Shown here: in pieces, positions 1 through 8,775 of the stretch | Numbering within the stretch: the stretch's first letter is position 1 | How the letters are laid out: each line of letters opens with the position of its first letter | NCBI RefSeq assembly: GCF_038397735.1 | Contig: NZ_CP151635.1 | Span: 1,240,001-1,304,000, forward strand | Source of the DNA: Microbacterium sp. LWH13-1.2 | Lineage (GTDB): Bacteria > Actinomycetota > Actinomycetes > Actinomycetales > Microbacteriaceae | DNA length: 64,000 bases | Reading direction: 5' to 3' | Program-made: the position numbers and the translations under genes | Notes under the pieces: model-generated | Databases searched by the model: none | The model's input: only the letters and a program-made list of their open reading frames with translations | What the model was told of the DNA's origin: nothing

Positions 1-536
1 AGCTGAGCCAGCGCGGCATGGACCGCGGTCGCGCCGACTACATGGGCATGCTCGGCACGGTGATGAACGCTCTGGCGCTCCAGGACTTCCTCGAGCAGGC
101 CGGCGCGCCCACACGCGTGCAGTCCGCGATCTCGATGACGCAGGTGGCCGAGCCTTACATTCCGCTCCGCGCGGAGCGTCACATGGAGAAGGGCCGCGTC
201 GTGATCTTCGGCGCCGGCGCCGGTCTGCCGTACTTCTCGACCGACACGGTCGCCGCGCAGCGCGCTCTCGAGATCGGTGCTGAGGAGGTCCTCGTCGCCA
301 AGAACGGCGTCGACGCCATCTACACCGCCGACCCGAACAAGCACGCGGATGCCGAGCGCATCGAGCGCGTCACGTATCGCGACGCCCTCCAGCGCGGACT
401 CAAGGTCGTCGACTCGACGGCGTTCAGCCTCTGCATGGACAACAACATGGACATGCGCGTCTTCGGCATGGAACCGGCGGGCAACGTCACGCGTGCTCTC
501 CTCGGCGAGCACATCGGCACTCTCGTCACGGCCTGA
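1..536 (+). CDS. pyrH: UMP kinase (3' part; start lies before the window)
   Basis: Phosphorylates UMP to UDP in the cytoplasm, feeding pyrimidine nucleotide synthesis. The reading frame is already open at base 3, so the gene is cut by the window edge and only about the last 177 codons are present. The stretch [20 protein letters not shown], the glycine-rich [12 protein letters not shown] segment and the ending after [12 protein letters not shown] are typical of hexameric bacterial PyrH of the amino-acid-kinase fold. frr follows 66 bp later, the usual bacterial order (rpsB-tsf-pyrH-frr). Identity is secure; the N-terminal third cannot be assessed. Confidence 0.96.
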   Translation, partial: LSQRGMDRGRADYMGMLGTVMNALALQDFLEQAGAPTRVQSAISMTQVAEPYIPLRAERHMEKGRVVIFGAGAGLPYFSTDTVAAQRALEIGAEEVLVAKNGVDAIYTADPNKHADAERIERVTYRDALQRGLKVVDSTAFSLCMDNNMDMRVFGMEPAGNVTRALLGEHIGTLVTA

Positions 537-567
537 GCGCCTGCCGGTGCTCGAGCGCCCCGCCCGA

Positions 568-573
568 TAGAAT
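568..573 (+). promoter_or_regulatory. Putative -10 box of frr
   Basis: TAGAAT lies 29 nt before the frr start. It would give a short leader carrying the AGGAGT ribosome binding site. It suggests frr-cdsA has a promoter besides read-through from pyrH. No convincing -35 is seen. Confidence 0.4.
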
Positions 574-602
574 TTCAGAACACCCCGACGATAGGAGTCA
601 CC

Positions 603-1157
603 GTGATCGCGGATGTCCTCGCTGAAACCACCTCCCGCATGGCACGAGCCGTCGAGGCCGCCAAGGAGGACTTCTCCACGGTGCGCACCGGTCGTGCGAA
701 CCCGCAGCTCTTCCAGAAGGTCCTGGTCGACTACTACGGAACGCCGACTCCTCTCGCGCAGCTCGCCTCACTCGCGAACCAGGAAGCACGCACGCTCATC
801 ATCACGCCGTACGACAAGTCGGCGCTGAAGGGCATCGAGCAGGCTATTCGCGACATGCCGAACCTCGGCGCCAACCCCACCAACGACGGCAACCTCGTGC
901 GGGTCACGATGCCTGAGCTCACTGCCGAGCGTCGCAAGGAGTACGTGAAGCTCGTCAAGACCAAGGCGGAGGACGCCAAGGTCCACGTCCGAGGCATCCG
1001 CCGCAAGGGCAAGGATGAGCTCGACGCCCTGAAGAGCGAGCTCGGCGAAGACGAGATCGCCAGGGGAGAGAAGGAACTCGACGCCCTCACGCGCCAGCAC
1101 GTCGACCTGATCGACGACGCACTCAAGCGCAAAGAGGCCGAACTCCTCGAGGTGTAG
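603..1157 (+). CDS. frr: Ribosome-recycling factor
   Basis: Releases 70S ribosomes from mRNA after termination, together with EF-G. The 184-residue length equals the family norm. Characteristic segments are visible: VRTGRANP near residue 28, [14 protein letters not shown] near 41, and the C-terminal helical [16 protein letters not shown] stretch. The GTG start is preceded by AGGAGTCACC. cdsA begins 5 bp after the stop, so the two are probably co-transcribed. Confidence 0.97.
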   Translation: MIADVLAETTSRMARAVEAAKEDFSTVRTGRANPQLFQKVLVDYYGTPTPLAQLASLANQEARTLIITPYDKSALKGIEQAIRDMPNLGANPTNDGNLVRVTMPELTAERRKEYVKLVKTKAEDAKVHVRGIRRKGKDELDALKSELGEDEIARGEKELDALTRQHVDLIDDALKRKEAELLEV

Positions 1158-1162
1158 GCGGC

Positions 1163-2302
1163 ATGTCCGACGACTCCAGCGGTGACGGTACCGACAAGCC
1201 GCAGACGCGTCGTGAGGCGCGCGACTCGTCGACCCCGGCCGGCGGCACCCCCCTTGTCGACGGTGCATTCCCGACGTTCGACAGCGCGAGCATCCCGCCG
1301 CGGCCTCCATTGCCCGCGGAACGGCCCGCGGTCGCGGCGTCGACACTGGACACCGCTGACCACAACGCCATCCGCGAGCAGTGGAGAGCGGCCAGGGATG
1401 AGCTGGGAAACCATGTCTCGCACGCTCGCGGCCAGCTCGATCAGGCCAATGAACGGATCAAGGAGCGCACAGGTCGCGACCTGATCCTGGCGACGCTGAT
1501 CGGTCTCGCGTTCGGTGCAGCGCTGCTCGCTTCGCTTCTGTTCATCAAGGTGCTGTTCGTGCCGTTCGCGCTGGCGGCCGCCCTGTTGGGCGTCTACGAG
1601 CTCTCGCTCGCCCTCCGCGCGTCGGGTCGACGGATCGACGTGGTGCCGCAGTTCATCGCGGCCACACTTCTCGTGCTCTCCGCCTTCTTCCTCGATCTCT
1701 GGCTCGTCTGGGTCATGCTGTTCCTCGCCGTCGCGTTCGTGATCGTCTGGCGGCTCGTCGCGCAGATGATCGCCACGGACGGTAGAACCTACGGCGACGT
1801 GCTCACGGATGCCGTCATCAGCGGTTTCGTGCAGATCTACGTTCCGTTCCTCGCCGCCGTCGCGTTGATCCTCCTCAAGCAGGAAGGGGGTCAGTGGTGG
1901 GTGCTCAGCTTCATCGCGATCGCCGTCGTCGCCGACACCGGCGCCTACGCCGCGGGACTCGCGTTCGGTCGGCATCCGATGGCTCCCCGGATCAGTCCCA
2001 AGAAGACCTGGGAGGGCTTCGGCGGTGCGGTGCTCGGTTCGATAGCCGCCGGTGTGCTCCTCGCGATCTTCCTTCTCCATGTGCCGTGGTGGATCGGCGT
2101 GATCTTCGGCGTCGCGATCCTGCTGTCCGCGACACTCGGTGACCTCGGCGAGTCGATGCTGAAGCGCGACCTCGGCATCAAGGACATGAGCTCCTGGCTT
2201 CCCGGGCACGGCGGGCTCCTCGACCGGCTCGACAGCATCCTGCCGTCCACGGTCCCCGCTCTGTGCCTCTATTTCCTCTTCTCCTCCTGGGTGGTGCTGT
2301 GA
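1163..2302 (+). CDS. cdsA: Phosphatidate cytidylyltransferase (CDP-diglyceride synthase)
   Basis: Makes CDP-diacylglycerol from CTP and phosphatidic acid, the branch point of phospholipid synthesis, in the cytoplasmic membrane. The protein has 379 residues. The first ~115 form a hydrophilic tail not seen in short CdsA proteins, then come about eight hydrophobic helices. The family signature is near the C-terminus: SMLKRDLGIKDM followed by LPGHGGLLDR. The tail is Pro/Ala/Asp-rich and is common in actinobacterial versions (family knowledge). Its stop overlaps the next start by one base (TGATG). Confidence 0.94.
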   Translation: MSDDSSGDGTDKPQTRREARDSSTPAGGTPLVDGAFPTFDSASIPPRPPLPAERPAVAASTLDTADHNAIREQWRAARDELGNHVSHARGQLDQANERIKERTGRDLILATLIGLAFGAALLASLLFIKVLFVPFALAAALLGVYELSLALRASGRRIDVVPQFIAATLLVLSAFFLDLWLVWVMLFLAVAFVIVWRLVAQMIATDGRTYGDVLTDAVISGFVQIYVPFLAAVALILLKQEGGQWWVLSFIAIAVVADTGAYAAGLAFGRHPMAPRISPKKTWEGFGGAVLGSIAAGVLLAIFLLHVPWWIGVIFGVAILLSATLGDLGESMLKRDLGIKDMSSWLPGHGGLLDRLDSILPSTVPALCLYFLFSSWVVL

Positions 2303-2886
2303 TGGTCTCCGACGACGTACAGGTTTCGGGTGACGCTGTGGAGGCGCCGCCTGCCTTCTCGCTGACGAGCGGCCGTGTGCGCGGCTACCACCGCGCGGCG
2401 GTCGACACATTCCTCGCGGCTGCGCGGACCGCCTTCGAGGGCGACGCCGACGACCTGAGCGCGGCCGACGTGCGAGTGGCGTCGTTCCCCCTCGTGAAGA
2501 ACGGCTATGTCGTCGCAGAGGTCGACGCGGCGCTCGGTCGCGTCGAGGATGCTCTGGCCGCCCGCGCTCGCGACCGGGTGGTTCGCTCTCGTGGAGCGGG
2601 TGCATGGGTCGAGCAGGCACGTGGCGACGCGCAGGTGATCCTCGATCACCTGGCCAGGCCGAAGCGTCACCGTTTCGCGCGCACGGGTGTGCTCACCTTC
2701 GGCTACCGCATCGACGAGGTCGATCACGTGGGCACGCGCATCGCCCGTTACCTGCGGGATGGAGAGCCGCTGACGGCCGAGCAGTTGCGCGCCGCCGCGT
2801 TCCGGATGCAGCGCGGTGGGTATCGTGAAGAGCAGGTCGATGCCCTCCTGGACGCGGCCGTAGACGTCATCCTGGCCGTTCGCTGA
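2302..2886 (+). CDS. DivIVA-domain protein of unknown role
   Basis: A 194-residue soluble protein. It carries three DivIVA-like half motifs: FSLTSGRVRGYHRAAVDTFL near residue 16, FPLVKNGYVVAEVDAAL near 60, and a pair FGYRIDEVDHV / FRMQRGGYREEQVDALL near 130 and 165. DivIVA domains bind curved membrane and organise poles or septa, but these short repeats lack the long coiled coil of Wag31/DivIVA. ATG 2302 is chosen because it overlaps the cdsA stop (TGATG); GTG 2299 is the alternative. The position after cdsA suggests one operon. The function is not known. Confidence 0.75.
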   Translation: MVSDDVQVSGDAVEAPPAFSLTSGRVRGYHRAAVDTFLAAARTAFEGDADDLSAADVRVASFPLVKNGYVVAEVDAALGRVEDALAARARDRVVRSRGAGAWVEQARGDAQVILDHLARPKRHRFARTGVLTFGYRIDEVDHVGTRIARYLRDGEPLTAEQLRAAAFRMQRGGYREEQVDALLDAAVDVILAVR

Positions 2887-2918
2887 GCGTTCTGATGGCC
2901 GTCTCAGGCCTCAGCGGG

Positions 2919-2924
2919 TAGACT
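2919..2924 (+). promoter_or_regulatory. Putative -10 box of the transglycosylase-like gene
   Basis: TAGACT lies 10 nt before the GTG start at 2935, and no Shine-Dalgarno lies between. It would give a leader of only a few nucleotides. Confidence 0.5.
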
Positions 2925-2934
2925 TCCTCTCATC

Positions 2935-3612
2935 GTGAACTCCCGAAACGACATGACTCCCCAGCGAAACGATGTGACGCCTGTGCCCGCATCGGCGACT
3001 CTCTCGGCGCGCACGGGCAGCCGACGCCGTGGCGTCGTGGGCTTCTTCAGCGCTCTTGCGGTCGTCGGTTTCGCGGCGGCGATGGTCGCCCCTACGGGTG
3101 TCGCGCTCGCGGAGCAGCCCGCAGAGGCGAGCCCGGAGTCGGCCTACTCAGTCGCGCTCACCGAGACCCAGAACCTCACCGTCTCGGTGGAAGGCGCAAC
3201 GATCGCGCCCGTCCAGCGCGGGACGTTCTCCGTCTATGTGACGCCGAAGCCCACACCGACCCCCACACCCACGACGGCGTCCTCCGGCTCGTCCTCGAAG
3301 TCGAGCAGCGCCGCGCCTCTCTTCTATACCGGCGGGGGTGCTCCGGCCGAGTGGATGGCCGCTGCCGGAATCGCCGAGTCCGACTGGGGTTACGTCGACT
3401 ACATCGTCTCGCGTGAGAGCGGATGGAATCCGAACGCGACCAACAAGTCCTCGGGTGCGTGCGGTCTCGTCCAGGCCCTGCCGTGCAGCAAGGTGCCTGG
3501 CAACGGATACGACCCGGTCGACAACCTGCGCTGGGCGACGGGCTATGCCACCGGGCGATACGGCAGCTGGGCCGGCGCGCACGCCTTCTGGACGAACAAC
3601 CACTGGTGGTGA
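2935..3612 (+). CDS. Secreted lytic-transglycosylase-like / aggregation-promoting-factor C-terminal domain protein
   Basis: A 225-residue exported protein. Arg-rich n-region (SRRRG), hydrophobic core (FFSALAVVGFAAAM) and an ALAEQP cleavage-like site form a signal peptide ending near residue 60. A Thr-Pro and Ser-rich linker follows (about residues 102-122). The C-terminal ~80 residues contain YIVSRESGWNPNATNKSSGA, in which the Glu of the RES motif would be the general acid, and end in WTNNHWW. This fits small SLT-fold cell-wall hydrolases common in Actinobacteria. The GTG start has no Shine-Dalgarno but follows a -10 box closely. Confidence 0.72.
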   Translation: MNSRNDMTPQRNDVTPVPASATLSARTGSRRRGVVGFFSALAVVGFAAAMVAPTGVALAEQPAEASPESAYSVALTETQNLTVSVEGATIAPVQRGTFSVYVTPKPTPTPTPTTASSGSSSKSSSAAPLFYTGGGAPAEWMAAAGIAESDWGYVDYIVSRESGWNPNATNKSSGACGLVQALPCSKVPGNGYDPVDNLRWATGYATGRYGSWAGAHAFWTNNHWW

Positions 3613-3621
3613 GCGGCCCTC

Positions 3622-3909
3622 ATGGCACGCTCCCGCAGACGCCGTCCGGCGCGCCCTGATCCCGAGGACTCTCTGGACCGCCTTCTGGCGTCCTGGAAGC
3701 GCACGGAGGTGCGCCGGGGCTCCGAATGGACCGTGCAGCCGGTATCGGCCGCGCAGGCGCTCAAGGAGTACAGCTGCCCCGGGTGCGGACGCACCGTCGC
3801 GCCGGGCACCGCTCATCTCGTGATCTGGCGCGCGGACGGCGTGCTCGGCGACGCCGCAGACCTCGCCGCCCGGCGGCATTGGCACACACACTGTTGGAGG
3901 ATTGCGTGA
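3622..3909 (+). CDS. Small Cys/His-motif protein, function unknown
   Basis: A 95-residue basic protein with an Arg-rich start (RSRRRRPARPD). A possible metal site is built from CPGCGR (residues 53-58) and the terminal HWHTHCW (86-92). Actinobacterial homologues are often labelled ATP/GTP-binding, but no P-loop is visible here, so I do not adopt that name. Its stop overlaps the start of the downstream hydrolase, suggesting translational coupling. Confidence 0.55.
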   Translation: MARSRRRRPARPDPEDSLDRLLASWKRTEVRRGSEWTVQPVSAAQALKEYSCPGCGRTVAPGTAHLVIWRADGVLGDAADLAARRHWHTHCWRIA

Positions 3910-4625
3910 GCATCGAGATCCGCGGACCACTCGAGCTTCCTGCTCGACGCGAGGACATCGTTCTGGAGACGGCGGATGAGCTGACGCTCGTGGGGGAACT
4001 CGCGGTGCCGGAGTCGGCCGACCCTGTCGCGACGCTCGTGACACTCCACCCGCTGCCCACGGCGGGCGGTTTCATGGACTCGCACATCATCCGGAAGGCC
4101 GCCGCACGGCTACCCGCGTTGGCCGACCTCGCCGTGCTGCGATTCAACACGCGCGGCACCACGTCTCCTCGAGGAACGAGCGACGGCACGTTCGACGGGG
4201 GAGCGGCGGAGCAGTTCGACGTCGCCGCGGCGATGGACTTCGTCCGTGACCGCGGCCTTCCGCGCCCGTGGCTGCTCGGCTGGTCGTTCGGCACGGAACT
4301 CGCCCTCAAGTACGGACGCGAGCACGATGTCGAGGGGATCATCCTCCTGTCGCCGCCGCTGCATCGCGCGACCGAATCGGAGGTCGCCGCATGGGCGGAT
4401 GAGGACGTCGAGGTCGTCATTCTGGTTCCCGAGCTCGACGACTATCTCCGTCCGGCAGAGGCGAGAGAGCGGTTCGCGGCGATCCCGCACGCGAACCTGA
4501 TCGCAGTCGAGGGCGGCAAGCACCTCTGGGTGGGAGAGAGCCAGACCCGGCGCGTGCTCACCGAGATCGTGGCGGCGGTGAACCCTGCGGCGCTGCCGCT
4601 GCCGAACGAGTGGCCGGCGGCTTAG
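3906..4625 (+). CDS. Alpha/beta-hydrolase family protein
   Basis: A 239-residue cytosolic protein of the short dienelactone-hydrolase-like type. The nucleophile elbow GWSFG lies near residue 123, and the oxyanion-side segment TLHPLPTAGG near 48. A candidate Asp lies in VPELDDYLRP, and the His in GGKHLWVGE near residue 205. GTG 3906 is used because it overlaps the previous stop (GTGA). The substrate is unknown. It overlaps the convergent transporter gene by 4 bp at the stop codons, leaving no room for a terminator. Confidence 0.72.
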   Translation: MSIEIRGPLELPARREDIVLETADELTLVGELAVPESADPVATLVTLHPLPTAGGFMDSHIIRKAAARLPALADLAVLRFNTRGTTSPRGTSDGTFDGGAAEQFDVAAAMDFVRDRGLPRPWLLGWSFGTELALKYGREHDVEGIILLSPPLHRATESEVAAWADEDVEVVILVPELDDYLRPAEARERFAAIPHANLIAVEGGKHLWVGESQTRRVLTEIVAAVNPAALPLPNEWPAA

Positions 4626-5683
4626 AGCTCGTTCATCCGGGGGATCAGCACCTGGCGGTAGAGGATCAGGATGCTGGCTGCGACGGGGATCGCGATGAGC
4701 GCGCCCAGGAGACCCAGAAGGCTTCCTCCCGCCAAGGCGGCGACCACCACGACGGCGCCGGGCACGGACACTGCGCGGCTCATGATCCTCGGTGAGATCA
4801 CGTACGCCTCGATCTGCATGTAGATCAGGTAGTAGATCGCCGCCGCGATCGCGGTCGCGGGGGAGCCGAGGCCGGGAATGAGGCAGACGAGCACGATGAT
4901 CGTCGACCCTGTCAATGTGCCCACGAGCGGGATCAGCGAGAAGAAGAAGGCCACGACCGCGAGCACGGCAGGGAACGGCGCGTCGATGATCGTCAGGAAG
5001 ATCATGCTCAGGATGCCGTTGATGACGCCCTGCGTCACCTGACCCATGACGTAGTACCCGACCGAGTCCGTGATCTGCTCGGCGAGGTCGATGAAGCGCT
5101 CCCGCTTCGACGCGGGCGCGAGCTGGTACACCGCTCGCTTCAGCGACGGCGTGGAGGCCGTCAGGTAGATCGTCAGGATCAGGACGATGAACGCGCCGAA
5201 GAGACCGCTGACGACGGCGCCGCTGGCCGCGAGGACGCTCTGCCCGATGGACCCGCCGATCTGGGTGAGGTTCGTCTCGAGCCAGTTCGTCACGTAGGCG
5301 AAAACGTCGTCGACTTTGAGATTGGGGAAGGTGTCGACCATCCACTCCCGGAGGTCCACGAGGAAGGTTCCGCGTTGGACGATGGCCGTGATCTGCGCGA
5401 TGAGCTGGGAGATCTGGTCGACGAGCACCGGGATCACGATCAGGATGATGCCCGCGAAGATGCCGAGGACGGCCAGGATCGTGATCAGCACGGCGAGCCA
5501 CCGGGGGAGTCTCTTGCGTTCGAGGAACGATACGAGCGGGTCGAGACCGAGACTGAGGAACAGTGCCGTGCCGACGTAGAGCAGCACAGTGGACAGGCTC
5601 TCGACGCTTCCGATCAACAGGATTCCCAGGCCCACGCCGAGCGTCGCCACGAGGGCGGTGCGGAACGGGTTGTGGATCTTCAT
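4622..5683 (-). CDS. AI-2E/PerM family membrane transporter
   Basis: A 353-residue integral membrane protein with about eight hydrophobic helices: an N-terminal pair, a long amphipathic central segment, then five closely spaced C-terminal helices. FFFSLIPLVGTLTGS and the C-terminal GGSLLGLLGALIAIPVAA are characteristic of the UPF0118/PerM family. Members export varied small molecules or ions, so autoinducer-2 export is not implied. ATG at 5683 is chosen because GAGGAG lies 6 nt upstream; an in-frame ATG at 5713 lacks this. Confidence 0.8.
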   Translation of the reverse strand: MKIHNPFRTALVATLGVGLGILLIGSVESLSTVLLYVGTALFLSLGLDPLVSFLERKRLPRWLAVLITILAVLGIFAGIILIVIPVLVDQISQLIAQITAIVQRGTFLVDLREWMVDTFPNLKVDDVFAYVTNWLETNLTQIGGSIGQSVLAASGAVVSGLFGAFIVLILTIYLTASTPSLKRAVYQLAPASKRERFIDLAEQITDSVGYYVMGQVTQGVINGILSMIFLTIIDAPFPAVLAVVAFFFSLIPLVGTLTGSTIIVLVCLIPGLGSPATAIAAAIYYLIYMQIEAYVISPRIMSRAVSVPGAVVVVAALAGGSLLGLLGALIAIPVAASILILYRQVLIPRMNEL

Positions 5684-5729
5684 CGGTGCTCCTCGGAGAT
5701 GGGGATGATGCAAGGGTATCTACCGTGTG

Positions 5730-5767
5730 ATGCCTGATCGTCACGACGTGCCGGGACGATCAGGCAT
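5730..5767. repeat. 13-bp perfect inverted repeat in a divergent promoter region
   Basis: The left arm ATGCCTGATCGTC (5730-5742) and right arm GACGATCAGGCAT (5755-5767) flank a 12-nt spacer. The site lies between two divergently transcribed genes, where a terminator would not be expected, and has no T-tract. It could be an operator, an attenuator in the leader of the transporter gene, or an RNA structure. It ends 32 bp before the putative -10 of the downstream plus-strand gene. Confidence 0.7.
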
Positions 5768-5798
5768 GCCCTCGTGGGCAACACACAGGTGATTTCGC

Positions 5799-5804
5799 TA
5801 GTCT
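5799..5804 (+). promoter_or_regulatory. Putative -10 box of the internal-lipobox protein gene
   Basis: TAGTCT lies 56 nt before the chosen start at 5861. The predicted leader carries the GAGGAG site. Confidence 0.4.
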
Positions 5805-5860
5805 GAAATGTCGAGTGTTGCGACTCGGGCGCTCGTCCGGGTCGTGTGAGGAGACTATTC

Positions 5861-7846
5861 GTGCGTTTCGTATGGGCCGTCGTGGCCTTCGTGCTGGCTG
5901 CGGGACTGATCGCTGCGGGCATCGCGCAGCGAACCGTTTTCATGGGTCCGTCGACCCAGGAGACCTCGGTCGCCGTGGAAGAACCGGCGCCCTACGTGCT
6001 CCTGGACGGCGACGTCCTGAGGGAGCACCCCGGCGCTCAGACCCTGCTCGTCCGTGGAGACGGTGACATCTTCGCCGCGTACGGTCGAACGGCCGACATG
6101 GAGGCGTGGCTGGCTGACGCCTCGTACAACCACGTCACCGTCGGCAAGGACGGCGAGCTTGATGTCGAGCTCGTGGACGCGGTCGCGACAGGTGAAGACG
6201 ACGCCGATACGGACGCCCCCGAGGCGACCCCGGCTCCCGCGGAGACGCCCGCAGACGACGGTGCGGCAGCCGAAGCCGGGCGGAGTCCGGTCGGATCGGA
6301 TCTCTGGCTCGACTCGTTCACCGACACCGATGCGCTGATCGCCGACATGCAGCTGCCCGAAGGCGTCAGCCTTCTCATCGCCCACGACGGCACTGTCGAC
6401 GCACCTGACGACATCGTCGTCTCCTGGCCGCTCGACACGTCGACGCCTCTGGCGGGTCCGCTGATGGCAGCCGGTGCCGCCGTGCTCGTCGTCGGCCTCG
6501 TCCTGTACGTGCTCGGCATCCGCCACCAGCGCCGCGGACGTGGTCCTCGGCGCAAGGGACCAGGGCCTCTTCCCGCGACCGAGCCGATCGATGTGGCCCA
6601 GCTGCCGCCGTCGGAGCGGAAGGCGATCGAGGAATCATCGACGACCGAACCCGACAGGGGATCCACTCCAGCCGAGCACGCCGTCGATTCGGAGAGCGTG
6701 CACGGCGACGGGCAGGAGGGCTCGGCGAGCGAGGGCGACGCAGCCGGCGATCGCAAGTCCGAGATGCGCGCCACACCGAGCCGCAGACGCCGCATGTTCG
6801 CGGTGCCGGCTCTCGCGCTGACCGCGCTCCTGGCCACCGGATGCTCGGCCGACTCGTGGCCCCAGTTCGGTGCGGGGACGCCCAGTCCCTCGCCCAGCGC
6901 CACCGTGATCGCTCCCGAGAACCAGAAGCCCCCGGCGGTGACCGAGGCTCAGGCCAAGCGCATCCTTCAGGATGTGTCGGCGACGCTCTCCGACGCGGAC
7001 GCCGCGATGGACATCGACCTGGCGGGAACCCGCCTCGACGGCCCTGCCCTGACGGCCCGCAAGACCGAGTATGCGCTGCGTACCGCGCTTCCTGATACCG
7101 CCGTGCCGGCGGCGATCCCGACCGATGACGTCGAGGTCATGCTGCCAGAGGCGACCGACCGTTGGCCGCGCACCGTCCTCCTGCTCTCGAAGAGCGACGG
7201 CGACGACACAGTTCCCCCGGTCGTGCTGACGATGACACAGCAGGACCCCTGGTCCAACTACAAGGTCAACAACATGGCCGAGATGTCGGCTGATGCCGTC
7301 TTCCCTGAGGTCGCCGCGCCGTGGCTCGGAACTTCGCTCGTCCCGGACGACTCCGCCTTCCTCAGCATGCCGCCGGGCGAACTCGCCGCGACATTCTCGG
7401 ACGTCGTCGACGCGGGCGAGCAGAGCGCGTCCTACGGACTGTTCGACGAGATCTCGCAGAACCTCGCGAAGTCGATCCGAGACAGCCGCCAGGCTGTGGT
7501 GCAGAACCTCGCGGACAACGGCGCTGCAGCGACGTCCCAGACCGCCTTCGACATCGCACCGGCCGACTCCGCCCCTGTATCGATGACCACTCTGGGCAGC
7601 GGCGCCATAGTCGCCGTCTCGCTGGTCGACACCGAGACGGTCACACCGACTTCCGCGGATGCGGTGATCCGTTTCGGCGACAACGCGCAGGCGAAGGCGC
7701 TGACCGGGGTCACCGAGTCCGCCAAGGGCGTGACGACCAAGTACGAATTCCAGTTGTTCTTCTCCGTCCCCGCCCAGGGCTCCACGGAGCAGATCCGGCT
7801 CCTGGCCGTCCGCCAGGATCTTCTCTCCGTCGAGGTGATCAAGTGA
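5861..7846 (+). CDS. Multi-segment membrane protein with an internal lipobox, function unknown
   Basis: A 661-residue protein. GTG 5861 is chosen because GAGGAG lies 7-8 nt upstream; GTG 5846 is in frame but poorly placed. Order: TM helix at 2-22; exported segment to ~198 with an Asp/Pro/Ala-rich stretch; second TM at ~200-220 (AAGAAVLVVGLVLYVLGI); a basic stop-transfer run; a ~75-residue Ser/Glu/Asp linker; then RRRRMFAVPALALTALLATG followed by Cys328, which looks like a complete lipoprotein signal. A ~330-residue C-terminal domain follows with no family I recognise. ATG 6764 could start a separate lipoprotein. It is translationally coupled to the thioredoxin-TPR gene. Confidence 0.65.
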   Translation: MRFVWAVVAFVLAAGLIAAGIAQRTVFMGPSTQETSVAVEEPAPYVLLDGDVLREHPGAQTLLVRGDGDIFAAYGRTADMEAWLADASYNHVTVGKDGELDVELVDAVATGEDDADTDAPEATPAPAETPADDGAAAEAGRSPVGSDLWLDSFTDTDALIADMQLPEGVSLLIAHDGTVDAPDDIVVSWPLDTSTPLAGPLMAAGAAVLVVGLVLYVLGIRHQRRGRGPRRKGPGPLPATEPIDVAQLPPSERKAIEESSTTEPDRGSTPAEHAVDSESVHGDGQEGSASEGDAAGDRKSEMRATPSRRRRMFAVPALALTALLATGCSADSWPQFGAGTPSPSPSATVIAPENQKPPAVTEAQAKRILQDVSATLSDADAAMDIDLAGTRLDGPALTARKTEYALRTALPDTAVPAAIPTDDVEVMLPEATDRWPRTVLLLSKSDGDDTVPPVVLTMTQQDPWSNYKVNNMAEMSADAVFPEVAAPWLGTSLVPDDSAFLSMPPGELAATFSDVVDAGEQSASYGLFDEISQNLAKSIRDSRQAVVQNLADNGAAATSQTAFDIAPADSAPVSMTTLGSGAIVAVSLVDTETVTPTSADAVIRFGDNAQAKALTGVTESAKGVTTKYEFQLFFSVPAQGSTEQIRLLAVRQDLLSVEVIK

Positions 7847-8775
7847 CCGATATCTCTCCTGCCGCGCTCCGAGGAGCCGTCGACCTCTCCAGTCTGCGCA
7901 ATCGACCGGCCGCGCCAGCGACCGGAACGCCTGCTCCCGCACCGGGGGTCGCGGACGTGGTGGTCGACGCGACCGACGAATCGTTCGGTCGGATCCTCGA
8001 GCTCTCGCGCACCGTGCCAGTGGTCGTCGACCTGTGGGCCGAGTGGTGCGGACCCTGTAAGCAGCTGAGCCCCATCATCGAGAAGGTGACGCGCGAGCTC
8101 GGCGGCAAGGTGCTGCTCGCCAAGGTCGACGTCGATGCCAACCCTCAGCTCGCGCAGGGTTTCCGTGCGCAGTCGATCCCGATGGTGGTCGCTCTCATCG
8201 CAGGACAGCCGGTTCCGATGTTCACCGGAGCGGTTCCCGAACAGCAGGTCCGCGAAGTCTTCGCGCAACTGCTCCAGCTTGCCGCGCAGAACGGCGTCAC
8301 GGGCTCGCTGGATGTGGGCGAGGCCCCGGCTGCGACCGAGGAGGCCGCCGAAGAACCGCCGCTGCCGCCGCTGCACGCGGAGGCCTTCGCCGCGATCGAA
8401 CTCGGCGACTACGCCGCAGCCGTCATCGCCTACGAGAAGGCCCTCGCCGAGAATCCTCGTGACGAGGATGCGATAGCCGGTCTCGGGCAGGTGCGTCTTC
8501 TCGATCGCGTGCAGAAGCTCGACCTGCAGGAGGCACGGGCAGCTGCCGCAGCGGGGCCGCTGGATGTGCAGGCCCAGTTCGATGTTGCGGATCTCGATCT
8601 CGCGGGCGGGCACGTCGACGATGCGTTCGGACGTCTGCTCGACCTGTTCGCTCAGCTTCCCTCCGCCGAGCGCACGCCGGTTCGCGAGCGACTCATCGAG
8701 CTGTTCGGTCTCATCGGCGCAGCCGACCCGCGTGTCGTCTCGGCACGCAATCGGCTCTCGTCGCTGCTGTTCTGA
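7843..8775 (+). CDS. Thioredoxin-TPR protein (CnoX/YbbN-like)
   Basis: A 310-residue cytosolic protein. Residues ~38-145 form a thioredoxin fold with the active site WAEWCGPCKQL, so both cysteines are kept, unlike E. coli CnoX. The C-terminal half holds helical tetratricopeptide-like repeats (AFAAIELGDYAAAVIAYEKA, then a second pair). Family members act as redox chaperones. GTG 7843 overlaps the previous stop (GTGA), giving translational coupling to the membrane protein. That pairing hints at a shared extracytoplasmic or redox role, but this is inference. Confidence 0.85.
   Translation: MTDISPAALRGAVDLSSLRNRPAAPATGTPAPAPGVADVVVDATDESFGRILELSRTVPVVVDLWAEWCGPCKQLSPIIEKVTRELGGKVLLAKVDVDANPQLAQGFRAQSIPMVVALIAGQPVPMFTGAVPEQQVREVFAQLLQLAAQNGVTGSLDVGEAPAATEEAAEEPPLPPLHAEAFAAIELGDYAAAVIAYEKALAENPRDEDAIAGLGQVRLLDRVQKLDLQEARAAAAAGPLDVQAQFDVADLDLAGGHVDDAFGRLLDLFAQLPSAERTPVRERLIELFGLIGAADPRVVSARNRLSSLLF

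Noticed and set aside
734..2620. 628-codon open frame on the minus strand across frr, cdsA and the DivIVA gene
   Set aside because: It is antisense to three well-supported genes, and its product is Arg/Pro/Gly/Glu/His-rich low complexity, the usual shadow in high-GC DNA.
3622..3909. Label ATP/GTP-binding protein for the 95-residue protein
   Set aside because: No Walker A or other nucleotide-binding motif is visible; only a CxxC and a His/Cys tail.
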